Below are positions 41,215-49,697 of a DNA stretch of 64,000 nt, one piece after another (position 1 is the first letter of the stretch; every line of letters starts with the position of its first letter). Made by a program: the position numbers and the translations under genes. The notes under the pieces were generated by a model. The model ran no database searches and was not told the origin of the DNA. It was given only the letters and a program-made list of their open reading frames with translations. This DNA comes from CAVYXA01 sp963846775. GTDB taxonomy: Bacteria > Verrucomicrobiota > Verrucomicrobiia > Chthoniobacterales > UBA10450. The stretch spans positions 1,488,001 to 1,552,000 of the forward strand of contig CAWJXB010000006.1 in assembly GCA_963846775.1 (NCBI GenBank), read 5' to 3'.

Positions 41215-42249
41215 TTATTTGCTCCCAAATCCCGGAAGCCCTTCCCGCACGCGAGTCGAGAAATCCGGATCTTGATCCGCGGCCCGAGCACGCTCATTCA
41301 CCAGACTGCGGTGTTTCAACTCCGCGAAGGGAAGCCCGCCGGTCTCGATCAAATGATGGTCGTACATCATTTCGTCGCCTTTGCCATTAACCAGAATGCG
41401 CCAGTCCCACGGCAATCGCTGACTCAGCGGACGTTGCTCGCGGATACTGGTAGTGCAGTTGGTTGTGACCACGTTGTACCAGCGCGGTCGCGCGTGCAGT
41501 TCATTCAAGGTCCGCAAGTACTCAAGGAACCGCTCCCGGGCGTGGTCGGGCGAGATTAAGGTGCGATAAAGGTAAACATCTTCGTGGCGGTAAACCGCAC
41601 GCACCCGGACCGAGTCTCGTTCGTCCGCCACAACATAGATCAGTTGCGCCTGTCGGTAGAGGCTGGCAATCGGGGAAAAATTCTGGCCGACGATCTTGCG
41701 CGCCTCGATCGAAAAACAGATCGGGAGTGAATCAGCGAAACGAAAGGAGGCGATAGGATGCGCCATCAGGCTCGATCCCCAATAATTGATGAACAGATCC
41801 ACCCCGGTGATCTGGGAAAGCCGCACCATTCGTGTTTCCCAACGCGCCGTGTAGTCGGTCTCGGTTCGATATTCGCAATTACGGACGTTGTGGAGCGTGA
41901 CGTCGTCGCCATCGATTTTTGCCCAGGCCGTTTGCGCGACATCCGGTTGCCAGTGACGATTATTAGAAGGCTTCAGGGTGATCCACCAGCAGGCGACCAG
42001 GGCGAAGCTGCCAAAACCTGCCGCCAGTTTTAGCAAATTGCCGCGTCCGAAGATTACGGCTGCGACCAAGACGATCACGTACAAAACGGCTGCCGGCACG
42101 CGCAGTTGCGAGGACGGGAGATCGAAATAGAGCGCGCCCGTTGCCCACGCGGCAGCCAGCAATGCAGCGACCCAGGCAAGCGTCCAGCCGGCGAGCTTGA
42201 TTACCCTCATCCAGAGCGACAACGATTCATGAGAGGGAGGGCGCTTCAA
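41215..42249 (-). CDS. DUF4105 (Lnb-type) membrane protein
   Basis: A 344-residue protein with three or four N-terminal membrane helices (LAGWTLAWVAALLAAAWATG onward), then a periplasmic domain of the DUF4105 family. Typical parts are LHNVRNCEYRTETDYTARWE, GVDLFINYWGSSLMAHPIAS, FRFADSLPICFSIEARK and YNVVTTNCTTSIREQ. The last segment holds the conserved Cys after Asn, often seen as a thiol active site in this NlpC/P60-like fold. Function unknown, possibly lipoprotein or peptidoglycan processing. It ends against the terminator region of the barrel gene. Confidence 0.85.
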   Translation of the reverse strand: MKRPPSHESLSLWMRVIKLAGWTLAWVAALLAAAWATGALYFDLPSSQLRVPAAVLYVIVLVAAVIFGRGNLLKLAAGFGSFALVACWWITLKPSNNRHWQPDVAQTAWAKIDGDDVTLHNVRNCEYRTETDYTARWETRMVRLSQITGVDLFINYWGSSLMAHPIASFRFADSLPICFSIEARKIVGQNFSPIASLYRQAQLIYVVADERDSVRVRAVYRHEDVYLYRTLISPDHARERFLEYLRTLNELHARPRWYNVVTTNCTTSIREQRPLSQRLPWDWRILVNGKGDEMMYDHHLIETGGLPFAELKHRSLVNERARAADQDPDFSTRVREGLPGFGSK

Positions 42250-42274
42250 AGAGTACCTCTCACCGCCTCCGGGA

Positions 42275-43666
42275 TCACTTGAGCGGACCCGGACTGACTC
42301 GATCCTGTGCCGTAATTTCTCGACTTTGCAGCTCCTGTTGCAAACGAGGTGTCATCTGACCGGAGATTGCAATTCGCACAGGCTTCTTCCCCCCGGATTC
42401 GTTAGCCAGTTTTTGCACTTCGCCGGTAAAGGCCGCCGCGCCCGAGGTCCAGGCTGCATAATCCCATTGCAGAGCCACGATCACCGTTCCGTCCTTCGCG
42501 ATGCAGACTGGAAAGTTTCCAATCATGGCAATACGAGCCAGCGGGTGCTCGCCTTTGTTAAGTTGATCCATCAAAGCAGACGTCTGAACGCAAAAGACCG
42601 CATCAGCTTCGTTGGAACTTTTTTCACCAGCGGCGCGAACGAACGCCCCGCGATTCGCCACACCGTCAAGGGACTTCAGATTGAAAACAAACTTAGTCTG
42701 CTGAGTTGGAGTAAAGGCGGTGTCATCGAGGAAACGCTCGGTGTCCTTGGCACTGGCTCCCATGGCGCGAAGAGCCGAACGGTTGATTGCCTTGAGTTCA
42801 GCCGGAGTTTTCTCAGACAGCAAGCCGCCAATCATATTGCTCATATTCGTTACCGTTAGGGCTGCTCCTGCCGGGCCGCTGATTGGGAATGTCGCCGCCG
42901 AAAAGGTGAACCCGCCCGCCCAAGACGCCCAGGCGATTCCATCCAATTCTTTTTGAAGCACGGTATTGGTGCTGTAGGGATCAACGCCCATGCTGACCGC
43001 AATTTTGCGCTTGGTTTTGGTGTAACCAATCACGTCCTGCGCGGTATTGCCGCCAGATCTCTTTTCAGTTTCGCCTTTCACGACATGCTTGACCGTCTGT
43101 CCCGCGCGTCCCATGAATTTCATGATGCCTTTGGAGGCGCTGGAAACGGCGCCGGCCGGATCTTGAACAACATGCTTGGCCGCGTTGTACGGTCCCTTCG
43201 CCGCAGTGAGGAGTGATTGCTTGAATTGATCCGTCCGTGAAACATCCTTGAGCTTGGCAATCATGTAAATCTCCTTGATTCGTTGGAGCAGCATCTCGTT
43301 CCCATCGGCCTGAAAGACGCCGAACTCGGAATCGATGGTGTATTGATTCAGGCCGGAGGAGGTCGGGACCGACTCACGTACGGTATGATACGGTCCTTTC
43401 AGGATCTCCGGCTTGAGAATTTCGCTGGCTTTCAGCTCGGGAAGCTCTTCGAAGTCAGAACCGGTGGTAACCGTGGCTGAAGGCTCCGGGCTTTGGGCCG
43501 GACAGGTAAACGCGCTGCTTATCACAAGGGCAACCGCCAGGATTTTCAGACACGTACAGGATGGACCGTTAACAGAGGGACGAGCTTGTCTCGTCCCATT
43601 ATTACCGCCCAGAATCAGGTAGCAGGACGAAACAAACTCGCCCCTCCGATTTGCAATTGCCTTCAC
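42275..43666 (-). CDS. Exported protein of unknown function
   Basis: A frame of 463 residues with a hydrophobic export segment LKILAVALVISSAFTCPAQS about 40 residues in. Downstream parts include YHTVRESVPTSSGLNQYTID, SEFGVFQADGNEMLLQRIKE, a small-residue membrane-like stretch FTFSAATFPISGPAGAALTV, and RIAISGQMTPRLQQELQ. I do not recognise the family. The frame opens at GTG 43666, but the N-terminal codons run through a perfect palindrome (GGGACGAG-CTTGT-CTCGTCCC, 43577-43597), so the true start may be further inside, at a non-ATG codon. Envelope location is likely. Confidence 0.65.
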   Translation of the reverse strand: MKAIANRRGEFVSSCYLILGGNNGTRQARPSVNGPSCTCLKILAVALVISSAFTCPAQSPEPSATVTTGSDFEELPELKASEILKPEILKGPYHTVRESVPTSSGLNQYTIDSEFGVFQADGNEMLLQRIKEIYMIAKLKDVSRTDQFKQSLLTAAKGPYNAAKHVVQDPAGAVSSASKGIMKFMGRAGQTVKHVVKGETEKRSGGNTAQDVIGYTKTKRKIAVSMGVDPYSTNTVLQKELDGIAWASWAGGFTFSAATFPISGPAGAALTVTNMSNMIGGLLSEKTPAELKAINRSALRAMGASAKDTERFLDDTAFTPTQQTKFVFNLKSLDGVANRGAFVRAAGEKSSNEADAVFCVQTSALMDQLNKGEHPLARIAMIGNFPVCIAKDGTVIVALQWDYAAWTSGAAAFTGEVQKLANESGGKKPVRIAISGQMTPRLQQELQSREITAQDRVSPGPLK

Positions 43667-43731
43667 ACTTTTGGTTATGCGGGCAGACTTTGCTACATTA
43701 CAAGAAAAATCGCCCGGCTAATTTCTACAAA

Positions 43732-44202
43732 TCAGCCTGGAGGACCTTCGTGGCTCCCGTAATAAGCCTGAAACTCAGCGCGGTCGAGGTAGCCATCATG
43801 ATTCTTGTCGCCTTCCTTCATGATTTGGTTGGCTATACCATGCTTGCGGCCGTAGGTAATCGCCTCCTGTTTGGTAACGACTCCATCCCCATTTAGATCG
43901 CGCTTCTCGAACTCGGCTGCTCGTGCCGCATCGCCGCCAGTCCACTCCTTCAGCGTCATGCGCCCGTCGTGATTCGTATCCCGTGAATCGAAGATCTGGT
44001 TCACGATGTATTCATTGAGTTCATCCCGTGAGACCTTCCCGTCGCGATTAGTATCGGCGCGATCAAATTCTCCAGTCTGACTGGCAGCGGTAGTTTTGGT
44101 TGTCGAGCATCCGCTGACCAACAAGAGCAACAGAGTGATCGCGGAGACTGTAAAAAGACGATTGGCGATACGGTGCAAGTCTTGATTTTCGAATTTTGGC
44201 AT
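43732..44202 (-). CDS. EF-hand lipoprotein
   Basis: A 156-residue calcium-binding lipoprotein. The signal peptide ends at a lipobox (LLLLLVSGC). Four EF-hand loops follow: DTNRDGKVSRDE, DTNHDGRMTLKE, DLNGDGVVTKQE and DKNHDGYLDRAE, each with Asp/Asn/Asp/Gly and the final acidic residue in place. ATG 44202 is used; a TTG at 44220 is less likely. It follows the DUF2950 gene by a few bases and is probably in the same operon. Confidence 0.9.
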   Translation of the reverse strand: MPKFENQDLHRIANRLFTVSAITLLLLLVSGCSTTKTTAASQTGEFDRADTNRDGKVSRDELNEYIVNQIFDSRDTNHDGRMTLKEWTGGDAARAAEFEKRDLNGDGVVTKQEAITYGRKHGIANQIMKEGDKNHDGYLDRAEFQAYYGSHEGPPG

Positions 44203-44220
44203 ATCTAAATAAGATACCAA

Positions 44221-45270
44221 CTATTGCGTTGAAGAGGAATCAGAATCCGATGACTGCGATTCTTCCGGCCAGTCATCGTCGGTCGGCTTCCAGGTCTTGT
44301 CCGGATTATACTTATCCGTGGTCTCGAACGCCTTGAGAGTATCGGGTCCGAGATCCTTTTCGTAGACGACGCCGCTAGGCCCGACCTGGAAAGTCTTCAC
44401 CCCGGTGACGCGGTATTGGGCCGGCGCAGCCGCCAGAGCGAAGCCGCCGATCATGGCACCCTCCACCACAAAATCCATCTCGCCCTTGGGAGCGGCAGAA
44501 CCCTGCCCTTTCAGCACTTTGAAATAGTAGCCGTGAAATGGTTCACCTTTCTTCGTGTAACCTTGTTCCAGCGCTCTGGCGATTCCTTCACCAACCGGAC
44601 CTCCCCAGGTGCCGTCCGGATTCTGCCAAGCCAGACCATCATGCTTGCCCGGGGTGCTGATAATCCGCTGGGCGTACTGATTCACTTTGGAATCATCGTG
44701 TTTCTCCTGGGCGTACTCGTTCTGCGCTTCCACGAATCCGCGACAGATTGCAATGGCGTCCAGTTCGTTCGTCCCAATCCGGCGGTTTAAGATCTCCTGC
44801 CGTCCGCTCTTCATGTCGAAAACCCATTTGCCTTTCTGCTTCACGATGGGAATCGGCAACGGAAAATCATCCGTACCTACAGTTACGATGGCTCGGTTAG
44901 AATTCTTGGCGTCTGTTCCGATCGACATTTTTTCCTTGGCTTTGGCGACGAACACCATCGCTCTGTTCTTATCTTCGACGGGGTCCTTTGAGCTCACAAC
45001 ATCGCTGCTTTCCGGGCCCAGAATTTCCTTCAGGGCGTTGACGTCGTATGACTCAGCCGCCTGAACCAGGCTATCCGCCGCTTCGTTTGGCGTATTGAAT
45101 TGCTTTTGGTTAGCCTGCGCTGCTGTAGCGGCATCTGATTTCGGCTGCGGCGCCGCCGACAAATCCGTGCAAAAGAAACTCAACGTAACCAGAGCAGAGA
45201 CGAGGATTGGAAGTCTTAATGAGTTCATAGTTTTTGGTCTCAATGTTTGCTGTTCGTTAGGCATGTTCAT
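44221..45270 (-). CDS. DUF2950 domain protein (copy A)
   Basis: A 349-residue exported protein of the DUF2950 family (PF11453). Family parts are FNTPNEAADSLVQAAESYDV, LKEILGPESSDVVSSKDPVE, WVFDMKSGRQEILNRRIGTN, ELDAIAICRGFVEAQNEYA and DGLAWQNPDGTWGGPVGEG. Its ATG overlaps the stop of the DUF3300 gene as ATGA (45267-45270). A second ATG at 45228 would begin the signal peptide directly. It is 70-80 percent like copy B by eye through the core. Function unknown. The family usually sits beside DUF3300. Confidence 0.92.
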   Translation of the reverse strand: MNMPNEQQTLRPKTMNSLRLPILVSALVTLSFFCTDLSAAPQPKSDAATAAQANQKQFNTPNEAADSLVQAAESYDVNALKEILGPESSDVVSSKDPVEDKNRAMVFVAKAKEKMSIGTDAKNSNRAIVTVGTDDFPLPIPIVKQKGKWVFDMKSGRQEILNRRIGTNELDAIAICRGFVEAQNEYAQEKHDDSKVNQYAQRIISTPGKHDGLAWQNPDGTWGGPVGEGIARALEQGYTKKGEPFHGYYFKVLKGQGSAAPKGEMDFVVEGAMIGGFALAAAPAQYRVTGVKTFQVGPSGVVYEKDLGPDTLKAFETTDKYNPDKTWKPTDDDWPEESQSSDSDSSSTQ

Positions 45271-46670
45271 CTCCGTCGTCCTCCTCCGCCGCCGCCATGG
45301 CCTCCGCCACCTCCACGACCGCCGCCGCCACCACCTTTCCCGCCGCCACCTCCCATGCTGCTGCCACCGCGACTACTAGCCGCTTTGGCAGAGGGGCCGC
45401 TTCCTCCGCCGAATGCGTTTCCGCCTCCACCGCCTTTAGAGGGTTGATGGTTGCCAACACTGTTGGCTCCGGCTGGTTTCGCTGCCGGCTTGGCGCCGCC
45501 AGCACCACCGGGTTTTCCAACGCCACCCGCACCGCCGGCTCCACCGGGTTTTCCGGCACCACCGGCTCCGCCCACGCCACCAGCACCACCGGCTTTTCCG
45601 GCGCCACCGACACCACCCGCGCCGCCGGCTTTTCCGGCGCCACCGACACCACCCGCACCGCCGGCTTTTCCAGCACCACTGACGCCTCCAACGCCGCCGG
45701 GCTTTCCGGCACCACCTGCGCCACCAGCCGGACGAGCCTCTCCTCGGGCGGTTCCGCCGTACTTACTGGCCGTTTGTTTGTTACCGTAGGGGGCGTTCCC
45801 GCGATGCTGCGGGTTGTGCTGCCAGTTCCCATTGGCGTTGTTAATATTATTCTTCTTGTTGTAGTTGTTTACGTACTTGTTATTGACGTTGACGTTCACG
45901 TCGCCACCGTTGTTCCAGCCGCAGTTGTAGCCCCATCCTCCACCCCAGGCTGCTCCCAGGGCTAAACCCGTTCCGAATGCCAACGCTCCACCGGCGATAT
46001 ACCCCGGATAGGTGACCGGCGGATATGGATAGGCAGGAGCACCGTACGCAACTGCGGGATCGTACGACGGCACATAAACCACCTGTGGATCGGCAGGTTC
46101 AATTACGATGGCTTGCTGACCGCCGCTGGTTGTTTGCGTTTCAACTTTCTGTTGCTCGCTCGTTTTTAAAGTTCCTGTTCCCTGGGCCTTGGCGCGCATG
46201 CGTTGAACCGCTGCCATCACATCGGCCTGCTGCGCTAGGAAAGCGTTTCCGAGATCCGACGTCCACTGAATGTTTTCTGCCAGTTTTGTCACGACATCAG
46301 GAAATGCAGCCAAACCTTGAATGCTCGGGTCCCACGGCTGCTTAGCCACGGCGTCAGCAAGCGCCTGATCTTTAAGGCCAGGGTTCTTCGTCATCCACTG
46401 CTGGAGTTGGATGAGTTCGACGGGGTAGGTCGAGGCCACCAGGGTCTGGCTTAAGAGCGGGTCGGGATAAAGCGCGACCGGCGCGACGAGAGAGTCCATC
46501 TGGTCAGCCGGAATCGGCGGGGCCGCCTCCTGCCCTGCCGCTGCCGTATCCGGCGTCGTTTGGGCCCACGTTTCGGTTGAGGCCGGCATAACGAGAACAA
46601 CACATGCGATCGCGATCACGAAACAAGCGAACCTGTTAGGCAATGATGATTGAGAACTTCGTAGATTCAT
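45267..46670 (-). CDS. DUF3300 domain protein with glycine-rich tail (copy A)
   Basis: An exported protein with a signal peptide (CFVIAIACVVLVMPASTETWA) and the DUF3300 core: MDSLVAPVALYPDPLLSQTL, STYPVELIQLQQWMTKNP, QPWDPSIQGLAAFPDVVTKL and VVYVPSYDPAVAYGAPAYPY. The second half is low complexity. An Asn-rich stretch (VNVNVNNKYVNNYNKKNN) is followed by GGAGGVGGAGK units in a 36-bp tandem repeat and a Gly-rich, Arg-ending tail. ATG 46670 (MNLRSSQ) is used instead of 46727. It is coupled by ATGA overlap to DUF2950 copy A. Probable envelope protein of unknown function. Confidence 0.9.
   Translation of the reverse strand: MNLRSSQSSLPNRFACFVIAIACVVLVMPASTETWAQTTPDTAAAGQEAAPPIPADQMDSLVAPVALYPDPLLSQTLVASTYPVELIQLQQWMTKNPGLKDQALADAVAKQPWDPSIQGLAAFPDVVTKLAENIQWTSDLGNAFLAQQADVMAAVQRMRAKAQGTGTLKTSEQQKVETQTTSGGQQAIVIEPADPQVVYVPSYDPAVAYGAPAYPYPPVTYPGYIAGGALAFGTGLALGAAWGGGWGYNCGWNNGGDVNVNVNNKYVNNYNKKNNINNANGNWQHNPQHRGNAPYGNKQTASKYGGTARGEARPAGGAGGAGKPGGVGGVSGAGKAGGAGGVGGAGKAGGAGGVGGAGKAGGAGGVGGAGGAGKPGGAGGAGGVGKPGGAGGAKPAAKPAGANSVGNHQPSKGGGGGNAFGGGSGPSAKAASSRGGSSMGGGGGKGGGGGGRGGGGGHGGGGGGRRR
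45589..45696. repeat. 36-bp tandem repeat in DUF3300 copy A
   Basis: CCGGCTTTT starts at 45589, 45625 and 45661, exactly 36 bp apart. The unit codes for a 12-residue GAGKAGGAGGVG-type block on the minus strand. Copies one and two differ by very few bases. Confidence 0.85.
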
Positions 46671-46896
46671 TTTCGGCCTTTCACGGGATTTCGGATTCGA
46701 TGGGGATTCAGGTGAACTTTGTTCCACTCTGCACCTGTTTTGATATAAGACTTAAGGCCTATCGGTTGTGCGTCTTGACAAGAGGCCACACTGACCGATG
46801 GCCCAAAGTTCGGGCACTGACGAACCAGCCTCGCCTAACGAGCGTCCCGTCGGGTGACGTTGGCGACGAAAATTTTCGTGGCGAACTGAGAGGCTT

Positions 46897-47955
46897 CTAT
46901 TGGGCGCCGCTCCCTGCGCCAGCGTCTTCTTCTTCCTCGTTCCACTGGTCATCCGTCGCATGCCAGGTTTTGTCTGGGTTATAACGGTCCATAGCCTCGA
47001 ACGTCTTGAGCGTATCTTTGCCAAGATCTTTTTCGTAAACAATTCCGTTAGGACCAACGATGAATGTTTCCACTCCGGTGACGCGGTATTGGGCCGGCGC
47101 CGCGGCGAGCGCGAAACCGCCAATCATCGCGCCTTCAACGACGAAATCCATCTGGCCAAGGGGCGCGGCCGGCCCCTGGCCTTTCAGCACCTTGAAATAG
47201 TAGCCGTGAAACGGTTGGGCTTGTTCCGAGTAACCTTGCTCGATGGCGCGGGCAATGCCTTCACCCACTGGGCCACCCCAAGTGCCGTCTGCATTTTTCC
47301 AGGCCAGGCCATCATGCTGGCCATCCGTGCTGATGACGCGCTGAGCGTACTGATTCACTTTCGAATCGTCATGCTTTTCCATCGCATATGCTTGTTGCGC
47401 TTCGACAAAGCCCCGGCAAATTGCAATCGCGTCGAGTTCGTTAGCGCCGATCCGGCGGTTTAGGATTTCTTCACGACCCGTCTTCATATCGAAGACCCAT
47501 TTGCCCTTCTGCTTCACGATCGGAATCGGAACAGGGAAGTTGTCATTGCCCACTACCAGGATCGCGCGATTCGGATTTTTCTTATCCGTTTCAATGTTGC
47601 TCTTTTCCCTGGCCTTTGCCGCAAAGGCGACGGCCCTGGTCTTGTCTTCGACAGGATCTTGAGAGGAAACGACATCAGTGCTGTCCGGTCCCAGAATCTC
47701 CTTCAGGGAGTTGACATCAAACGATCCAGCCGCCTCTACCAGCGCATCCGCCGCTTCCTTTGCGCTGTTGAATTGCTTTTGCTGCGGTTGCGCCGCGGAG
47801 GACGTCGATTCTTTTTTTGTTTCCGGCACGGCCGACAACGCAAACCCCATCGCACCTGACATAACGATTACAAAAGCAAACGCAGAAATTTTCGATGGCT
47901 TCCTAATATTTAGTTCCGATTTCATAGATTTTAATTCGATTGCTGAGTTGTTCAT
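46897..47955 (-). CDS. DUF2950 domain protein (copy B)
   Basis: A 352-residue paralogue of copy A with the same blocks: FNSAKEAADALVEAAGSFDV, LKEILGPDSTDVVSSQDPVE, WVFDMKTGREEILNRRIGAN and DGLAWKNADGTWGGPVGEG. Its start also overlaps the preceding DUF3300 stop as ATGA (47952-47955). An internal ATG at 47925 would begin the signal peptide (MKSELNIRKPSKISAFAFVI). The conserved overlap in both copies shows that the pair was duplicated as a unit. Function unknown. Confidence 0.92.
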   Translation of the reverse strand: MNNSAIELKSMKSELNIRKPSKISAFAFVIVMSGAMGFALSAVPETKKESTSSAAQPQQKQFNSAKEAADALVEAAGSFDVNSLKEILGPDSTDVVSSQDPVEDKTRAVAFAAKAREKSNIETDKKNPNRAILVVGNDNFPVPIPIVKQKGKWVFDMKTGREEILNRRIGANELDAIAICRGFVEAQQAYAMEKHDDSKVNQYAQRVISTDGQHDGLAWKNADGTWGGPVGEGIARAIEQGYSEQAQPFHGYYFKVLKGQGPAAPLGQMDFVVEGAMIGGFALAAAPAQYRVTGVETFIVGPNGIVYEKDLGKDTLKTFEAMDRYNPDKTWHATDDQWNEEEEDAGAGSGAQ

Positions 47956-49442
47956 CGCCGGCGTCCACCCCCTCCGCCGCCACGTCCACCTCCTCCGCCG
48001 CCGCGACCACCACCGCCACCACCGCGGCTGTACCCCCCGCCGCCGCCGCCGCGGCTGTACCCGCCGCCGCCCATGCTCTGGCCGCCACGGCTACTGCTGG
48101 AACGAGCGAAGTTCGCGCTTCCTCCCCCGAAGGCGTTGCTACTCCCACCGCGGGAGGGGCTATAACTACCAACGTGATTTGCTCCGCCACCGGACGGCCT
48201 CGTTGATGGTCTGCTGCCTGCGGCCCCACTTCCGCGACCACCGCCCGCACCGCCAGGCTTTCCTACACCACCTGCCCCACCAGGTTTGCCAACTCCGCCA
48301 GCCCCACCGAGCCCGCCAGCCCCACCGGGTTTCCCAACACCCCCGACACCACCGGGCCTTCCAGCTCCGCCAGCTCCACCAACTCCACCGGGGCGCCCGG
48401 CACCACCTACGCCGCCTACCCCACCAACTCCACCGGGGCGTCCGGCACCGCCTGCGCCGCCTGCGCCACCCGGTCCGCGGCCACCGAACTTATTGGCAGT
48501 TCCGCGGTCACCGTAAGGCGCATTTCCGCGATGACTCGGATTGTGTTGCCACTTACCCCCGCCCTGGCCGCGGTTGCCGCCTTGGCCACGGTTAATGTTA
48601 TTATTTCGGTTAAAATTGTTATTGTTGTTGATATTGATGTCGCCGCCATTATTCCAGTTGCAATTACCCCAGGCGCCGCCGGCCCAAGCACCCAGCGCAA
48701 ATCCGGCCGCGCCCCATGCCAGCCCCATCCCGGGATAGTACCCCGGATAGGTATAAGGGTAATAGGGATAGGCAGGCGGAGCAGCTCCGTAAACCACCAC
48801 CGGGTCGTATGAGGGAACGTAAACTACGTCTGTTTGAGCCGGCTCTACGACGATAACTTGCTTGCCGCCTTCTACCGTTTTGGTCTCAACTGTCTGTTGC
48901 GCGCTAGTCTTCAGGTTCCCCGTTCCCTGAGCCTTTGCGCGCATCCGCTGGACTGCCTCCAGTACATCGGATTGCTGTGCCAGGAACGCGTTCCCCAGGT
49001 CCGTTGTCCATTGAATATTGCCTGCTAAGCGTTGGACCACGTCGGGAGTCGCGGCCAACGACTGGACGCTAGGATCCCAAGGTTGCTTGGCCACGGCATC
49101 GGCCAGTGCCTTATCTTTCAAGTTTTTATTTAGCGCCATCCATTGCTGAAGCTGGATGACCTCCAGCGGATAAGTCGAAGCCGCCAGGCTCGTAGCCAGT
49201 AACGGATCGGGATAAAGTGCGATCGGCGCGACTAACGAATCAAGTTGATCGTTTGGAATTTTCGCAGCCTGTTCCGTCGCCGGCGTTGTCGTAGTCATCA
49301 CCTGCGATTGCGCCTGGGGCATTGGAGTCTGTGCCAAACAAACTGGGACTACAAGCGTCAGCACCGCAATGTTGCAGAACACGGCAACTGTGCGACGAAC
49401 AGCTCCTTTGCAAAAGTGGAATCGATAATCGCGTGTCTTCAT
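47952..49442 (-). CDS. DUF3300 domain protein with glycine-rich tail (copy B)
   Basis: A 496-residue paralogue of copy A: signal peptide VAVFCNIAVLTLVVPVCLAQ, core LDSLVAPIALYPDPLLATSL, STYPLEVIQLQQWMALNKN, QPWDPSVQSLAATPDVVQRL and VVYVPSYDPVVVYGAAPPAY. An Asn-rich part (DININNNNNFNRNNNINRGQ), GGAGRPGGVGG-type units and a long (GGGGGR) tail ending GGGGRRR follow. It starts at ATG 49440-49442, first gene of the five-gene minus-strand run. The Tyr-Pro-rich segment is conserved in both copies. Confidence 0.92.
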   Translation of the reverse strand: MKTRDYRFHFCKGAVRRTVAVFCNIAVLTLVVPVCLAQTPMPQAQSQVMTTTTPATEQAAKIPNDQLDSLVAPIALYPDPLLATSLAASTYPLEVIQLQQWMALNKNLKDKALADAVAKQPWDPSVQSLAATPDVVQRLAGNIQWTTDLGNAFLAQQSDVLEAVQRMRAKAQGTGNLKTSAQQTVETKTVEGGKQVIVVEPAQTDVVYVPSYDPVVVYGAAPPAYPYYPYTYPGYYPGMGLAWGAAGFALGAWAGGAWGNCNWNNGGDININNNNNFNRNNNINRGQGGNRGQGGGKWQHNPSHRGNAPYGDRGTANKFGGRGPGGAGGAGGAGRPGGVGGVGGVGGAGRPGGVGGAGGAGRPGGVGGVGKPGGAGGLGGAGGVGKPGGAGGVGKPGGAGGGRGSGAAGSRPSTRPSGGGANHVGSYSPSRGGSSNAFGGGSANFARSSSSRGGQSMGGGGYSRGGGGGGYSRGGGGGGRGGGGGGRGGGGGGRRR

Positions 49443-49495
49443 AGCTTGTGCCTTTTCATAGTTGTCGAAATTATCTGAGCGCAGTGTCCATTCCG

Positions 49496-49650
49496 AAATA
49501 GGACTTTGGTCTCATCGCGCGCTAATGGTTCCGTTGCGCGCTTTTGCTCCTTTTGTAACAGAATCCCGCGCACAGCAGCGAGAATTCTTTCACCGCCGAA
49601 GGAGCCCGGGCACTCTCGCATCCTCAAGGTGTGCGACCAAAGTCCTATTT
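49496..49650. repeat. 155-bp element with perfect 16-bp terminal inverted repeats
   Basis: AAATAGGACTTTGGTC (49496-49511) is the exact reverse complement of GACCAAAGTCCTATTT (49635-49650). The interior has no ORF of note. It lies in the divergent gap between DUF3300 copy B and the L,D-transpeptidase gene. The layout is that of a miniature inverted-repeat element or a structured regulatory RNA. Confidence 0.8.
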
Positions 49651-49697
49651 GAAAACGACCCCTTTTGCTGCAACTGTTCCCTTCCTTTTTTAAGCCC

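Noticed and set aside
45451..45789. Proline-rich frame opposite the DUF3300 glycine-rich tail
   Set aside because: It is the mirror image of GGN-rich codons (CCN) and has no start signals.
47678..48595. Long plus-strand frame opposite DUF2950 and DUF3300 copy B
   Set aside because: His/Arg/Pro-rich shadow of two clear minus-strand genes.
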